Assembly: GCF_001864895.1 (NCBI RefSeq) | Contig: NZ_MJGO01000038.1 | Span: forward strand, 27,226-91,225 | Direction of reading: 5' to 3' | Length of the DNA: 64,000 nucleotides | From: Curtobacterium sp. MCBA15_009 | GTDB taxonomy: Bacteria; Actinomycetota; Actinomycetes; Actinomycetales; Microbacteriaceae | Shown here: piece after piece, positions 25,578-34,152 of the stretch | Numbering within the stretch: position 1 is the stretch's first letter | Layout: each line of letters opens with the position of its first letter | The notes under the pieces: generated by a model | What the model saw: the letters and a program-made list of their open reading frames with translations, nothing else | Database searches by the model: none | Told to the model about the DNA's origin: nothing | Made by a program: the position numbers and the translations under genes

Positions 25578-28568
25578 GTGCTCTCACGCTCCGCGCGGCC
25601 TCGTCGCCGCGCCCGGCTCTCGGCAGCGGCGCTCGCCGCAGCCCTCGTCGGCTCGCTCACCTTGATCGCTGCCCCCGCTGCGCAGGCGGCCCCGGCCACC
25701 GGCACGATCGACCGCGCGACGGAGAAGCAGTGGTCCGGGCTCAGTTTCCCGGCCGGTTCCGGCCAGGTCTACGTCCCCAGCCGGAGCGGTCAGCTCACCG
25801 GCGCCGACATCAACTGGTGGCCGTACGGCGCGACCAACGGGACCGGCCCCGTCTCGGTGTACGCGGGCTCATCGCCGACGGGCACGGCGCTCGCCACCGG
25901 GACCATCTCGCAAGCGGGGGGCTGGCAGACGGTCTCCTTCGTGACGCCACCGACCGTCACGGCCGGCTCGACCTACTTCTTCGCGCTTCCCAAGGGCTCG
26001 GCCTGGACCAGCAACGCTCCGGCCCCTGGAGAGGGGCTGATCGTCGGCGGCCGCAGCTCCGTCGGCTTCGAGTCCTTCAACTACCGCACCTACGTCTTGA
26101 CGATCCCGGCGCCCGGGAGCCTCACCGCGACCGCCGATGACGGTACGGCGGCGCTCTCGTGGACCGCGCCGACACCGCCAGCGGACACCACCGTCACCGG
26201 GTACGAGACCGAGTACGCCGTCCACGGTTCCGGCTCGTGGAGCGCGCCCGCCGCGACGACGGCGACGACCGCGACGGTCACCGGCCTGACGAACGGCACC
26301 TCGTACGACTTCCGGGTCCGGGCGACCACCGACCGCGGCCCCGGGCTGTGGAGCACCACTGCGACCGCGACGCCCATGGGCGACTTCGCGGGCGGCTCTC
26401 TGACGGTCGACGACGCGAAACCGGCGGTCGGCAAGAGCGTGACCGCGAGCTCGGACGGCTGGGTCCCGGCCCCGAGCCTCACCTGGTCGTGGACCGTCGA
26501 CGGCGCTCCGGTGAGCACCGCGGCGACGTACACGCCGACCCCGGACGACCTCGGCAAGGCCGTGCAGGTCACCGTGACCGCGAACGCCGTCGGGCGTCAC
26601 ACCGCCACGAAGACCTCAGACCTCGGCGCCGTCGACTCCGGCACGATCGCTCCCGGCACCGTCCGGATCGCCGATGCCCGAGACGCCACGGTCGGCTCGT
26701 CCGCGAAGGCCGGCACGGTCCTCACCGCATCGCTCCCCGCGGTGGTCCCCACGGACGCCGCGGTGCGCTACCAGTGGTACCGCGACAGCACGGACGTCCA
26801 GATCCCCGGCGCGACCGCCGAGCAGTACACGGTCACCGGCCGTGACGCGGTCGGTGGGCACTCGGTCTTCGTCATCGCCTCCGTCACCTCGCGCGGGTAC
26901 ACCGCGACGACCGCGACCTCGGCGGCGATCGCCGCCGCCTCCGGCACGCAGACCGGCACCGTCACGACCAGCGCTGCCACGGTCGCCGAGCCGATCACGG
27001 CGACGACCAGCGGATGGACGCCGACCGGCGCCACGGTCGCGCTGCAGTGGTTCGACGGCGACCGGGCGATCGCCGGCGCGACCTCGGCGAGCTACACGCC
27101 GGCGGCCGCGCAGGCCGGTCACTCCCTGCACGTCGTCGCGACCGGCACCGCGGAGGGCTACGACCGGTACTCCGTCGCCAGCACCCCGGCGGTGGTGGGC
27201 GAGGGGCGCCAGCACGGAACCGTCGGCATCGACGGCGACCCTGCGGTCGGTACCGCCCTCACCGTCACGGACACCGGCTGGCTCGACGGCACGTCCTTCG
27301 ACCGACGCTGGACGCGCGACGGTGTCGCCATCGACGGAGCGACGGGTGCCACTTACACGCCCTCGGCCGACGACGTCGACGCCGTGATCGGCGTCACGGT
27401 GACCGGGCACCTCGACGGCTACACCGACCGCACGGTCGAGGCCACCACCGACATCACCGTGGTCGCCGGCACGCAGCACGCCTCGGCCGCGATCGACGCC
27501 ACCGGCACCGCGCAGGTCGGTGCCGAGCTCACCGCGCGCAGCACCGGCTGGGTCGAGGGCACCGAGCTCTCGTACCGCTGGCTCCGTGACGCCGCCGCCG
27601 TCGACGGTGCGACCAGCCGGACCTACACGCTCGCCGAGGCCGACCTCGGTCACGTCGTCAGCGTCGAGGTCACCGGCACCCTCGCCGGGTGGAAGCCCTT
27701 CACCGTGACGTCCGACGGCACCGTACCGGTCGTCGGGGTGCCCGGGACGGCCACGCCGGAGAGCCCCCTGCCGACGCGGGTCGTCGCCGGCGAGCCGTTC
27801 CGCTACCACGTCGACATCGCGGGGTCCCCGGCCCCGACCGTCACCTTCGACGGCGACCTGCCCGCAGGGCTCACCTTCGACCCGACGACCGGAGACATCA
27901 CCGGTGTCCCGACGAAGGCCGGACTCTCGGTCATCCGGATCACCGCCACCAACGGTGTCGGGTTCCCGGCGGTCTCCACCGTCACGATCACCGTCGCTCC
28001 CGGAGCGCTCGACGCGCTCACGCTGACCACGAGTGGCACGGGTACGACCAACGGCACGGTGACGGCGGAACAGGGCTCGACGATCCGGGTCGACGCGATC
28101 GGTGCCGACTCCTTCGGCAACGAGCTCCCGACGCCCGGCGACGTGACGCTCACCAGCAGCGTGGCCTCGGACGAGATCGACGGTGCGACCGTGACGTTCC
28201 ACCACGCCTCGCCGCACGTCATCACGGCGACGGTGGGAACGGTCAGTGCGTCGATGCTCATCGAGGTCAGCCCGACCGCGGTCGTCGCGCCGCCGACGAC
28301 GGAACCGACGAACCCGACCAACCCGACGGAACCGACGACCCCGACGCAGCCGACGAGCCCGACGATCCCTTCTGTGGAGCCCACGACGGGCACCGTCGTC
28401 GACCCGATCGCCGACACCGATGATCCGGCCAGCCCGGCGCCGGACGCGGAAGAACTGGCGTACACCGGCGCCGACGGCACCGGCCCCGCGGCTGTCGCGG
28501 CGCTCCTCGCCGTGGTCCTCGGCCTGTGCCTCCGCATCGGCGTCCGCAGGAGCCGCCAGCGGTCCTGA
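25578..28568 (+). CDS. 996-aa modular surface protein with LAxTG sorting signal
   Basis: GTG start with GAAGGA upstream, then a basic signal peptide ending near residue 42 (PAAQAAPATG). An N-terminal beta-rich domain (to about 175) is followed by a fibronectin type III domain (about 178-270). Next come five Ig-like repeats of roughly 80-95 residues, each with a GWxxG...W-W/RWxRDG...ATYTPT-type core (about 272-725). A putative-Ig He_PIG domain (about 735-815; LPAGLTFDPTTGDITGVP), another Ig-like domain and a Pro/Thr repeat (EPTNPTNPTEPTTPTQPTSP) follow. The end is LAYTG (960-964), a hydrophobic helix and RRSRQRS. LAxTG is the motif of class E sortases, so covalent cell-wall attachment is expected. 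Probably an adhesin or carbohydrate-binding surface protein; no catalytic domain is seen. Confidence 0.85.
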   Translation: MLSRSARPRRRARLSAAALAAALVGSLTLIAAPAAQAAPATGTIDRATEKQWSGLSFPAGSGQVYVPSRSGQLTGADINWWPYGATNGTGPVSVYAGSSPTGTALATGTISQAGGWQTVSFVTPPTVTAGSTYFFALPKGSAWTSNAPAPGEGLIVGGRSSVGFESFNYRTYVLTIPAPGSLTATADDGTAALSWTAPTPPADTTVTGYETEYAVHGSGSWSAPAATTATTATVTGLTNGTSYDFRVRATTDRGPGLWSTTATATPMGDFAGGSLTVDDAKPAVGKSVTASSDGWVPAPSLTWSWTVDGAPVSTAATYTPTPDDLGKAVQVTVTANAVGRHTATKTSDLGAVDSGTIAPGTVRIADARDATVGSSAKAGTVLTASLPAVVPTDAAVRYQWYRDSTDVQIPGATAEQYTVTGRDAVGGHSVFVIASVTSRGYTATTATSAAIAAASGTQTGTVTTSAATVAEPITATTSGWTPTGATVALQWFDGDRAIAGATSASYTPAAAQAGHSLHVVATGTAEGYDRYSVASTPAVVGEGRQHGTVGIDGDPAVGTALTVTDTGWLDGTSFDRRWTRDGVAIDGATGATYTPSADDVDAVIGVTVTGHLDGYTDRTVEATTDITVVAGTQHASAAIDATGTAQVGAELTARSTGWVEGTELSYRWLRDAAAVDGATSRTYTLAEADLGHVVSVEVTGTLAGWKPFTVTSDGTVPVVGVPGTATPESPLPTRVVAGEPFRYHVDIAGSPAPTVTFDGDLPAGLTFDPTTGDITGVPTKAGLSVIRITATNGVGFPAVSTVTITVAPGALDALTLTTSGTGTTNGTVTAEQGSTIRVDAIGADSFGNELPTPGDVTLTSSVASDEIDGATVTFHHASPHVITATVGTVSASMLIEVSPTAVVAPPTTEPTNPTNPTEPTTPTQPTSPTIPSVEPTTGTVVDPIADTDDPASPAPDAEELAYTGADGTGPAAVAALLAVVLGLCLRIGVRRSRQRS

Positions 28569-28580
28569 CCGGACCACGCA

Positions 28581-28627
28581 ACGGACTGGAGGCGGAGCTC
28601 ACCTGGTGAGCACCGCCTCCAGTCCGT
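28581..28627. terminator. hairpin after the LAxTG protein gene
   Basis: 15-bp perfect arms 28581-28595 (ACGGACTGGAGGCGG) and 28613-28627; the loop itself can pair CTCAC with GTGAG. Starts 12 bp after the stop. Same GGAGGC...GCCTCC family as other palindromes here. Confidence 0.75.
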
Positions 28628-28708
28628 CGGGCCAGCGGGTGGACGCGCGCGGTCCTGCGGCACGTCTGCCGAGAGGGCGGGACGGCAGCGTCGTCGCGTC
28701 AGAGCTGG

Positions 28709-29134
28709 TCACGCCGGCGGAGTCGTTCCCGCGCCCTCGGTGTCGTCTGCGCCAGCCGGGCCGGTGCCGGCCTGGTCGAGGTTCTCGTGCGCGTCGCCCA
28801 TGTCGCCGGTGGCCTTGCCGGCGGGGGACAGCCCGAAGTGCTCGCGGACGGCGTTCGCCTCGGTGACGGACAAGGTCTGTCCGACTCCGAGGGACGGCGC
28901 GCCCTTGATCTCGCTCTTCGTGTAGCCGACGTGCAGGTCCGTGCCGTCGAAGGTGGCGTCCTCGACCGGGACGAGCGCGTGGTGACTGCCGAGCAGCCCG
29001 GTCGCGACGCTGACGAACTCGGCGCTACCGTCCTCGTCGGAGGGGAACACCTGCGCGACCTTGCCGACCGATGCGCCGTTCCGGTCTCGGACGGGCGCGT
29101 TCTCGACGTCGTGGATCTCGTTCTTGGTGATCAT
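28709..29134 (-). CDS. DUF2171/PRC-barrel-like protein
   Basis: 141-aa soluble protein with ATG at 29134 (a TTG at 29146 would add four residues). Residues about 8-60 (VRDRNGASVGKVAQVFPSD...FVSVATGLLGSHHALVPVEDA) match the PRC-barrel/DUF2171 pattern of stress-related proteins; a C-terminal acidic, Gly-rich tail follows. A truncated copy of that tail exists at 19941-20033. No ribosome-binding site is evident. Role unknown. Confidence 0.72.
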   Translation of the reverse strand: MITKNEIHDVENAPVRDRNGASVGKVAQVFPSDEDGSAEFVSVATGLLGSHHALVPVEDATFDGTDLHVGYTKSEIKGAPSLGVGQTLSVTEANAVREHFGLSPAGKATGDMGDAHENLDQAGTGPAGADDTEGAGTTPPA

Positions 29135-29210
29135 GTGAGTAGTCAACGCTCTAGGCCTGACCCGTCCGTGTCAGAAATCGTGAGGCGAGCCCGAGGGCTT
29201 CACGGGGCAC

Positions 29211-30200
29211 TCAGCGCGAGGCGGTCTCCGAGAACGCTCCGCCCCAGAAGTTGTGACCGCCGAACACGACCTTCACTGGGACGGCCTGTGTCCGGTCGGT
29301 GACGTACCGGTAGACGCCACCGGGACGTGCGAGCCACAGCACCTGAGCGGGTGTTGCGGATGTCGCCGCCGTGCGGAGTTCCACCAGGTACTGCCCGGAG
29401 GGGAGCTGGAACTGTGCCAATTGTTCGTTGTCGAGCAGGGTGGAGAACCTGGTGGAGAACGACGCTCCGGTCGTCGCGTTCGTCACCGTGACGCCCGCGC
29501 CACTGAGCTGCGCCGATGAGTCGCGGGAAGCCGAGGCGGCGTAGACGGTCAGGTCGTAGTCGCTGTGTGCATAGTGCCGTGACAACGTCACCTGCGAAGC
29601 CGGGAGCATGCCGCGCTGCTGGTACACCCGTGTCTTCCAGACAGCGGGCGACGCGGTCCCGCTGGCGAACGCCTCGATGCGGTACTTCCCGGTGCTGAGT
29701 CCGACGAACTGGTACTTGCCAGCGCTGTCCGAGGTCGTCCGGAACACCTGCGAAGTGTCCTCGTTCCATGCGTACATGAGGCGTCCGGAGGCGGCTCCGG
29801 TCGGGCCGACCACCTCGCCCTGGACGGTGGCGCCGATCACGAGCGGCAGAGTGACCGCAACCGTCGAACCACTGCGGACCTCGATGTCCGAGCGGAGCCC
29901 GGGGGTGTAGGTCTCGGCACCGTGCGGCGGGAGCTGTCGTGTCGCCACCGTGACGGTGTCCGGCGTGGGGATGCCGGTGAACGTCGCGGTGCCGTCATCG
30001 TCAGTGGTGGCGTTCCCGATGACGGCGTCTGTGCCGATCGCTGCGAGTTCGACGTCCGCCAGCCGGATCGCGGTGCCGTCCGGCGTTGTGAGCTGCACGG
30101 TGATCGTTCCCGATCCGGCCGCGGTCGCTGGCGGCGCGAGACCGATCAGCGCTCCGACGGCCAGTGCAACGACCAGTGTCGTCCCCGTGATCAGTCGCAT
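29211..30200 (-). CDS. secreted protein with carboxypeptidase-regulatory/Cna-B-like domains
   Basis: 329-aa protein. Signal peptide MRLITGTTLVVALAVGALIG with cleavage near PPATAAG. Tandem beta-sandwich modules: TITVQLTTPDGTAIRLADVE and VQGEVVGPTGAASGRLMYAW-type CarboxypepD_reg/SpaA-like repeats, the latter with SAGKYQFVGLSTGKYRIE. No membrane anchor at the C-terminus. ATG at 30200 preceded by GGGGAA. Possibly a cell-surface or matrix protein; function unknown. Confidence 0.75.
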   Translation of the reverse strand: MRLITGTTLVVALAVGALIGLAPPATAAGSGTITVQLTTPDGTAIRLADVELAAIGTDAVIGNATTDDDGTATFTGIPTPDTVTVATRQLPPHGAETYTPGLRSDIEVRSGSTVAVTLPLVIGATVQGEVVGPTGAASGRLMYAWNEDTSQVFRTTSDSAGKYQFVGLSTGKYRIEAFASGTASPAVWKTRVYQQRGMLPASQVTLSRHYAHSDYDLTVYAASASRDSSAQLSGAGVTVTNATTGASFSTRFSTLLDNEQLAQFQLPSGQYLVELRTAATSATPAQVLWLARPGGVYRYVTDRTQAVPVKVVFGGHNFWGGAFSETASR

Positions 30201-30413
30201 CGCGTTCCCCGATCTTCCGCCAGTGGTGCGTTGGCTGGGACTGTACGCGGCTGGCGGACTGTGGGGACTGCGCATCGCATCGAGCGGTCATGGGGATGCG
30301 GACTCCCGCCGACCGTCGCGCTCATCAGTGACGAACGGCGTCAGGAAGTGCCCAGGTCGGTTCAGCCGGCGAACCGGCAATCCGGAACACTGCCGCTCAG
30401 AGTCGGGCGGTTC

Positions 30414-31310
30414 CTAGGTTCTTTGGCCGAACGCACTGCGTTGTCGGCGCCGAGCGACTCCCAGCCAAACGAGCATCGCCGCGATGACGATCCATCCCGT
30501 CACTGAGAGGGGGCCGACCAGGCGCGGGTCGAAGGGCGTGAAGAGTGCTGATTGGTAGGTGGTGAAGACGTTGAGCCCTGCATGGGCGAGGACGCACGGG
30601 AGCAGTGATCGGCTGCGCAGCCGCAACCAACCGATGAGTACTCCAACACCTGTGCACGCCACCGCCATCATGCAGACGCCGAGCAGATCGGGCTGGTCGT
30701 AGTTGAGGCCGAGCAGGATCGCAGGCGTGTGCCAGACGCCCCAGATGAGTCCGCTGAGCGGGAGCGCCCACCGTGGCGCGAGCTCCACGAGACGTGGCAG
30801 GAGCCAGCCGCGCCAACCGACCTCTTCTCCTGCCACCGCGACGCTCGTCACGGCGAGGCCGATGGGGAGGTTCACGAGCTGGAGGGCGGCGAGAGTGGCC
30901 ATCGGTAGCGGCGGCTCCTCGCCGGTGAGTTGCACGAACAGGGTCTTGAGCGGGGATCGTTCCGGGTCCAGTTCGAGCCACCCGAACGACAGGCCAAGCC
31001 CCCAGCTCCCCACCACAAGAGTCGCCGCTGCCATCGTCGCCCAGATCCCAGTCCGCCAACCACGCCGCGTGAAGAAGGCGTCGAGGCCGACGCCGCGGAG
31101 GATCGAGCGGCCGCGGCGCCGCTCCAGTGCGACAGCGACGAGCAGTGCGCTCGCCGCGGGGGTGAACATCATCGCAACTGTGGCGACATAGGTCCCAAGG
31201 CTGCCTACCGGATCCGTGAGATCAGCGCTGGACACGAGCGCCGGTGTGAGGAGAGCCCAGGCGCCGCCGTACGCCAGCGCGATGAACATGACGATTCGTG
31301 CAACTTGCAA
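30414..31310 (-). CDS. CPBP-family intramembrane metalloprotease; candidate Sdp immunity or processing factor
   Basis: 298-aa polytopic membrane protein with the Abi/CPBP catalytic motifs: E162-E163-V-G-W-R167, H194 in WGVWHTP and H243/N247 in LAHAGLN. CPBP proteases include prenyl-end proteases and several bacteriocin self-immunity proteins. The start is a TTG at 31310 with GGAGGCGG 9 nt upstream; an ATG at 31289 is an alternative. It is divergent from the sdpC-like gene with only 54 bp between starts, so a role in toxin processing or producer immunity is plausible (inference). Confidence 0.82.
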   Translation of the reverse strand: MQVARIVMFIALAYGGAWALLTPALVSSADLTDPVGSLGTYVATVAMMFTPAASALLVAVALERRRGRSILRGVGLDAFFTRRGWRTGIWATMAAATLVVGSWGLGLSFGWLELDPERSPLKTLFVQLTGEEPPLPMATLAALQLVNLPIGLAVTSVAVAGEEVGWRGWLLPRLVELAPRWALPLSGLIWGVWHTPAILLGLNYDQPDLLGVCMMAVACTGVGVLIGWLRLRSRSLLPCVLAHAGLNVFTTYQSALFTPFDPRLVGPLSVTGWIVIAAMLVWLGVARRRQRSAFGQRT

Positions 31311-31364
31311 TTCAGCCGCCTCCGATGTTTGACATGTTGGACAGCTTATTGGAATACTGCTCGC

Positions 31365-31961
31365 ATGATCGCATCGTCAAAGAAGGAGATTCGAACAACG
31401 ATTGGGCTGGCAGTCGCTGCGCTGTGCGCAGCAACACTGGTCGGCGTCCAGAGCGGCCCGGCCACTGCCGAACCGCTGCTTCATGAAGCGTCAGAGGCAG
31501 TTGACCACTCCGCCACCGTCTACGGAGACGTCGAAGTCATCGCGGCGCTCGTTGCTGGTCAGGGGCGGCTGGTCAAAGACCATCCTGTGCTCGCCGGATA
31601 CCTGCCCAGCGGGAGCAACCCGCTCACGGCGCCAGAACTTGCTCAGCTGAAAGAAGCATTCACCGCCGCAGATCCGGAGTTCCATTCCTCCGTGACGATC
31701 CCGTTCCAGTCGGGTGATCCATTCAAGGTGGAGTCGGCCCTGAACACGTTCCGAGCTGCCCTCGAGGAGATGCAAGGAACAGCCATCACCAACACTTCCG
31801 ATGGGAAGTGCCTTGTCGTCGCGGCCGCAGCGGTCCTCGCGGTCGGGGCCGTCGCTGTTGCCGTTTACTACAAGACGTACCTGTGGCCCAAGACTGCTGC
31901 CGAGGGGGCAGAGGCAACCCGGGCGTTTGCCGCGATCGTCGCGTCCGAAGTGAGCTCGTGA
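31365..31961 (+). CDS. sdpC: SdpC-like toxin precursor (first copy)
   Basis: 198-aa secreted precursor. Signal peptide about 1-36 (cleavage near GPATAEP). A polar pro-region carries ALVAGQGRLVKDHPVLAGYL and QSGDPF (115-120), which align with the GQGEVGKLISNDL and DSKDPKK stretches of Bacillus subtilis SdpC as I remember it. Then comes C149 followed by a hydrophobic helix (150-170), equivalent to the membrane-active SDP peptide, and a C-terminal tail. Only one cysteine follows the signal peptide, whereas Bacillus SDP has two forming a disulfide. Its stop overlaps the sdpA-like start (GTGA). Paralogue of 33493-34035. Confidence 0.8.
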   Translation: MIASSKKEIRTTIGLAVAALCAATLVGVQSGPATAEPLLHEASEAVDHSATVYGDVEVIAALVAGQGRLVKDHPVLAGYLPSGSNPLTAPELAQLKEAFTAADPEFHSSVTIPFQSGDPFKVESALNTFRAALEEMQGTAITNTSDGKCLVVAAAAVLAVGAVAVAVYYKTYLWPKTAAEGAEATRAFAAIVASEVSS

Positions 31962-32512
31962 CCCGCACCCTTCGTGCATACGGAGTGTTCATCGGAGCCC
32001 TCGGGATCCTCTTGGCCTGGTTGGTGACGACCTTGCTTCTGTCATTGGCGCCCAACGCTCTGACGTCAAGGACCGCTGCGGGAACGGCCGCGCGCGACTT
32101 CGTCGCGGCGGTCGCTCCTCAGCGGTGGGAGTTCTTCACCGCATCGCTGCAGAAGTCTGCCCTCACTGCGTATTCCTCGGCCTCGTCATCGTCGCTACTC
32201 GATTTGCCGCAGACCCGCGCTCGCAACCTCTTCGGTATGTCACGAACTCAACGTGCGCAGGGACCGGAGATCGCTCTGATCTCGGCCGACGTGAAGTGGG
32301 TCAAGTGCTCGAATCGCTGGCAGCCCGAAACCTGCGTCAAGCAAGCTCAGCGCGGGGTCCAGCAAGTAGTTGCAAACTCCGCAGCACACCGAACCCTCTG
32401 TGGGCCGATGGTGCTCGCGCAAGTAAAGCCGACTCCGTTCGAATTCAGGGGGTTTGGGTACGAATCCACGTACATCGTCCGCACCGCGTCAGTGAGCGTC
32501 AGATGCAACTGA
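31958..32512 (+). CDS. sdpA: SdpA-like toxin maturation protein
   Basis: 184-aa protein: one N-terminal membrane helix (about 8-32), then a soluble domain containing AARDFVAAVAPQRWEFFTAS and conserved cysteines (KCSNRWQPETC, LCGPM, VRCN). Size, topology and position between an SdpC-like and an SdpB-like gene match SdpA, which with SdpB converts SdpC into active toxin. GTG start overlaps the sdpC stop by four bases. Assignment relies mainly on context and general resemblance. Confidence 0.75.
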   Translation: MTRTLRAYGVFIGALGILLAWLVTTLLLSLAPNALTSRTAAGTAARDFVAAVAPQRWEFFTASLQKSALTAYSSASSSSLLDLPQTRARNLFGMSRTQRAQGPEIALISADVKWVKCSNRWQPETCVKQAQRGVQQVVANSAAHRTLCGPMVLAQVKPTPFEFRGFGYESTYIVRTASVSVRCN

Positions 32513-32529
32513 TAATCGGAGAGCTTCGG

Positions 32530-33462
32530 GTGCTTGCGCTGCAGCGGGCGTTGTCGATGTTCGAGATTCGCGGATCCCAGCTCTGGGCAGGCCGCTCTCT
32601 GATTGCCGGGGCGGAGTTGCTCACTCTGCTTCTGACGCCCTACTCGGCGCTCATGCAATCCGTGGCCGGTGCAGCTCCTGCGCCGCACTGCGCTGGGGTC
32701 CGCGCAATCGGAGCCTACTGCCTGATGAAGGATTCGCCGCATTGGGTGCCGACGATGACACTCGTCAGCATTCTCCTATGCGTTCTCGCTGGCGTCTTGC
32801 CCGCAATCGTCGGCTGGCTGCATGTCTGGGCCGCCTTCTCGATCGCGAGCGCCATCGCTTCGCCCGACGGCGGGGACCAAGCAGCGGTTGTGTTCCTGAT
32901 CCTTGTCGCTGTCGTCAACATCGCGGACGACCGCCGATACGGATTTGATCGCCGTCGGCGTCGACTTTCTGCTCCACGGCTTCAGATTGCTCTCGCAGGG
33001 CTCTTCGCAATCCGCATCCAAGTGGCAATGATCTACTTTGACAGCGGGATCGGAAAGGTGTTCGCGAACGACTGGGTCACTGGCGCTGCTGAGTACTACG
33101 TCATTCGAGACCTCTATTTCGGCGCATCGGGGCCAGTCGCATCGGTTATGAGGGCCCTTACCTCGAACACGTTGGTCGTCGTTTCGTTGACCTGGGGTGC
33201 AATAGTGCTTGAAGTGGCGATAGCCGTGCTGATCCTCTGCGGGCCTCATTCACGCAAGTTTGCGCTGATTGCTTGCTCCATCCTGCACACTGCGATCATC
33301 ATCACTATCGGCCTCTGGAGTTTCGGACTCACGATGATCGGTGGAGTGGCGATCGCTGCAATCGCGACGAGCAGGCGTGATCCGCGGAGTCATCCAATCC
33401 CTCCCACGATGGATCCTCGAAGACTGATCTCGGTCGTCGAAGACGATGTAACGGTCATCTGA
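32530..33462 (+). CDS. sdpB: SdpB-like polytopic membrane protein (HTTM-type)
   Basis: About 310 aa with roughly eight hydrophobic helices. It includes FAIRIQVAMIYFDSGIGKVFANDWVTGAAEYYVIRD, a W/D-rich segment characteristic of the SdpB/vitamin-K-carboxylase-like HTTM membrane family. Required with SdpA for toxin production in Bacillus. Start ambiguous: GTG at 32530 has GGAGAG at ideal spacing; ATG at 32503 would overlap sdpA by 10 bp and add nine residues. Confidence 0.8.
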   Translation: MLALQRALSMFEIRGSQLWAGRSLIAGAELLTLLLTPYSALMQSVAGAAPAPHCAGVRAIGAYCLMKDSPHWVPTMTLVSILLCVLAGVLPAIVGWLHVWAAFSIASAIASPDGGDQAAVVFLILVAVVNIADDRRYGFDRRRRRLSAPRLQIALAGLFAIRIQVAMIYFDSGIGKVFANDWVTGAAEYYVIRDLYFGASGPVASVMRALTSNTLVVVSLTWGAIVLEVAIAVLILCGPHSRKFALIACSILHTAIIITIGLWSFGLTMIGGVAIAAIATSRRDPRSHPIPPTMDPRRLISVVEDDVTVI

Positions 33463-33492
33463 CTAAATGGTCAGAGAGAAAAGGAGAAAACG

Positions 33493-34035
33493 ATGAAAAA
33501 GACTCTGCTCATGACCGCGTTGGTCGCGGCTGCGGCGCTTCCCGCCACGACACTGACACCGCCGGCGCAGGCGGAGGCCGCCACAATCGCTCGCCCGTCG
33601 ACGCCGACGTTCAGCGACGAAGCGGTCATTGAGTTCTTTGCCACGGGTCGAGGCCCGCTAGCGAGTATGCGGGCGGATCTGGCCGGGTTCGTCCCTGCAG
33701 GGACCCCCGCGCTGACGTCGGACGAGCTCACAGAGCTGACCGAGGAGTATCGCGCCGCCGATGCGGACTTCCACGCGGATGTTACGGAAGCAGTTCAGAG
33801 TGGCGACCCGTTCCGCACTCTCGGCGGCCTGCGTGCACTGCAACGCATCTCGAAGAAGATCGCGGCTGAGCACGGCGTCGAAGCGGGGACGGGTAGCGGC
33901 AAATGTGCAACCGTCCTCGTCGTCGCGCTCGCGTTCTGGGTGGTTCTCGCCGTCGTGCCACTCAGCGTGGACGCGCCGCAGGACGACATGACGAACGAGA
34001 AGCTGGCCGCTGATCTGGCCGCTGCCTTCGCGTGA
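33493..34035 (+). CDS. sdpC: SdpC-like toxin precursor (second copy)
   Basis: 180-aa paralogue of the 31365 product. Signal peptide MKKTLLMTALVAAAALPATT with cleavage near PPAQAEA; pro-region IEFFATGRGPLASMRADLAG and QSGDPF (102-107); then GKC (C138) and a hydrophobic helix 139-157. Again a single cysteine. Strong AAGGAG ribosome-binding site. 30 bp after sdpB and followed by a hairpin, so it is the last toxin gene of the cluster. The two hydrophobic toxin segments differ more than the pro-regions, suggesting two distinct activities. Confidence 0.8.
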   Translation: MKKTLLMTALVAAAALPATTLTPPAQAEAATIARPSTPTFSDEAVIEFFATGRGPLASMRADLAGFVPAGTPALTSDELTELTEEYRAADADFHADVTEAVQSGDPFRTLGGLRALQRISKKIAAEHGVEAGTGSGKCATVLVVALAFWVVLAVVPLSVDAPQDDMTNEKLAADLAAAFA

Positions 34036-34040
34036 GCAGC

Positions 34041-34076
34041 CGCGCGGGGCGGTCCGCCGCCGGCCCGCCCCGCGCG
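34041..34076 (+). terminator. hairpin after second sdpC-like gene
   Basis: 12-bp perfect arms 34041-34052 (CGCGCGGGGCGG) and 34065-34076, 12-nt loop, five bases after the stop. Confidence 0.65.
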
Positions 34077-34152
34077 CACCAGCTGCGTCGGGAAGGCCCC
34101 TTCACGGCGGTCCGCTCATCCACCGCAAGTTCGACACGAATGGAGGACGACG

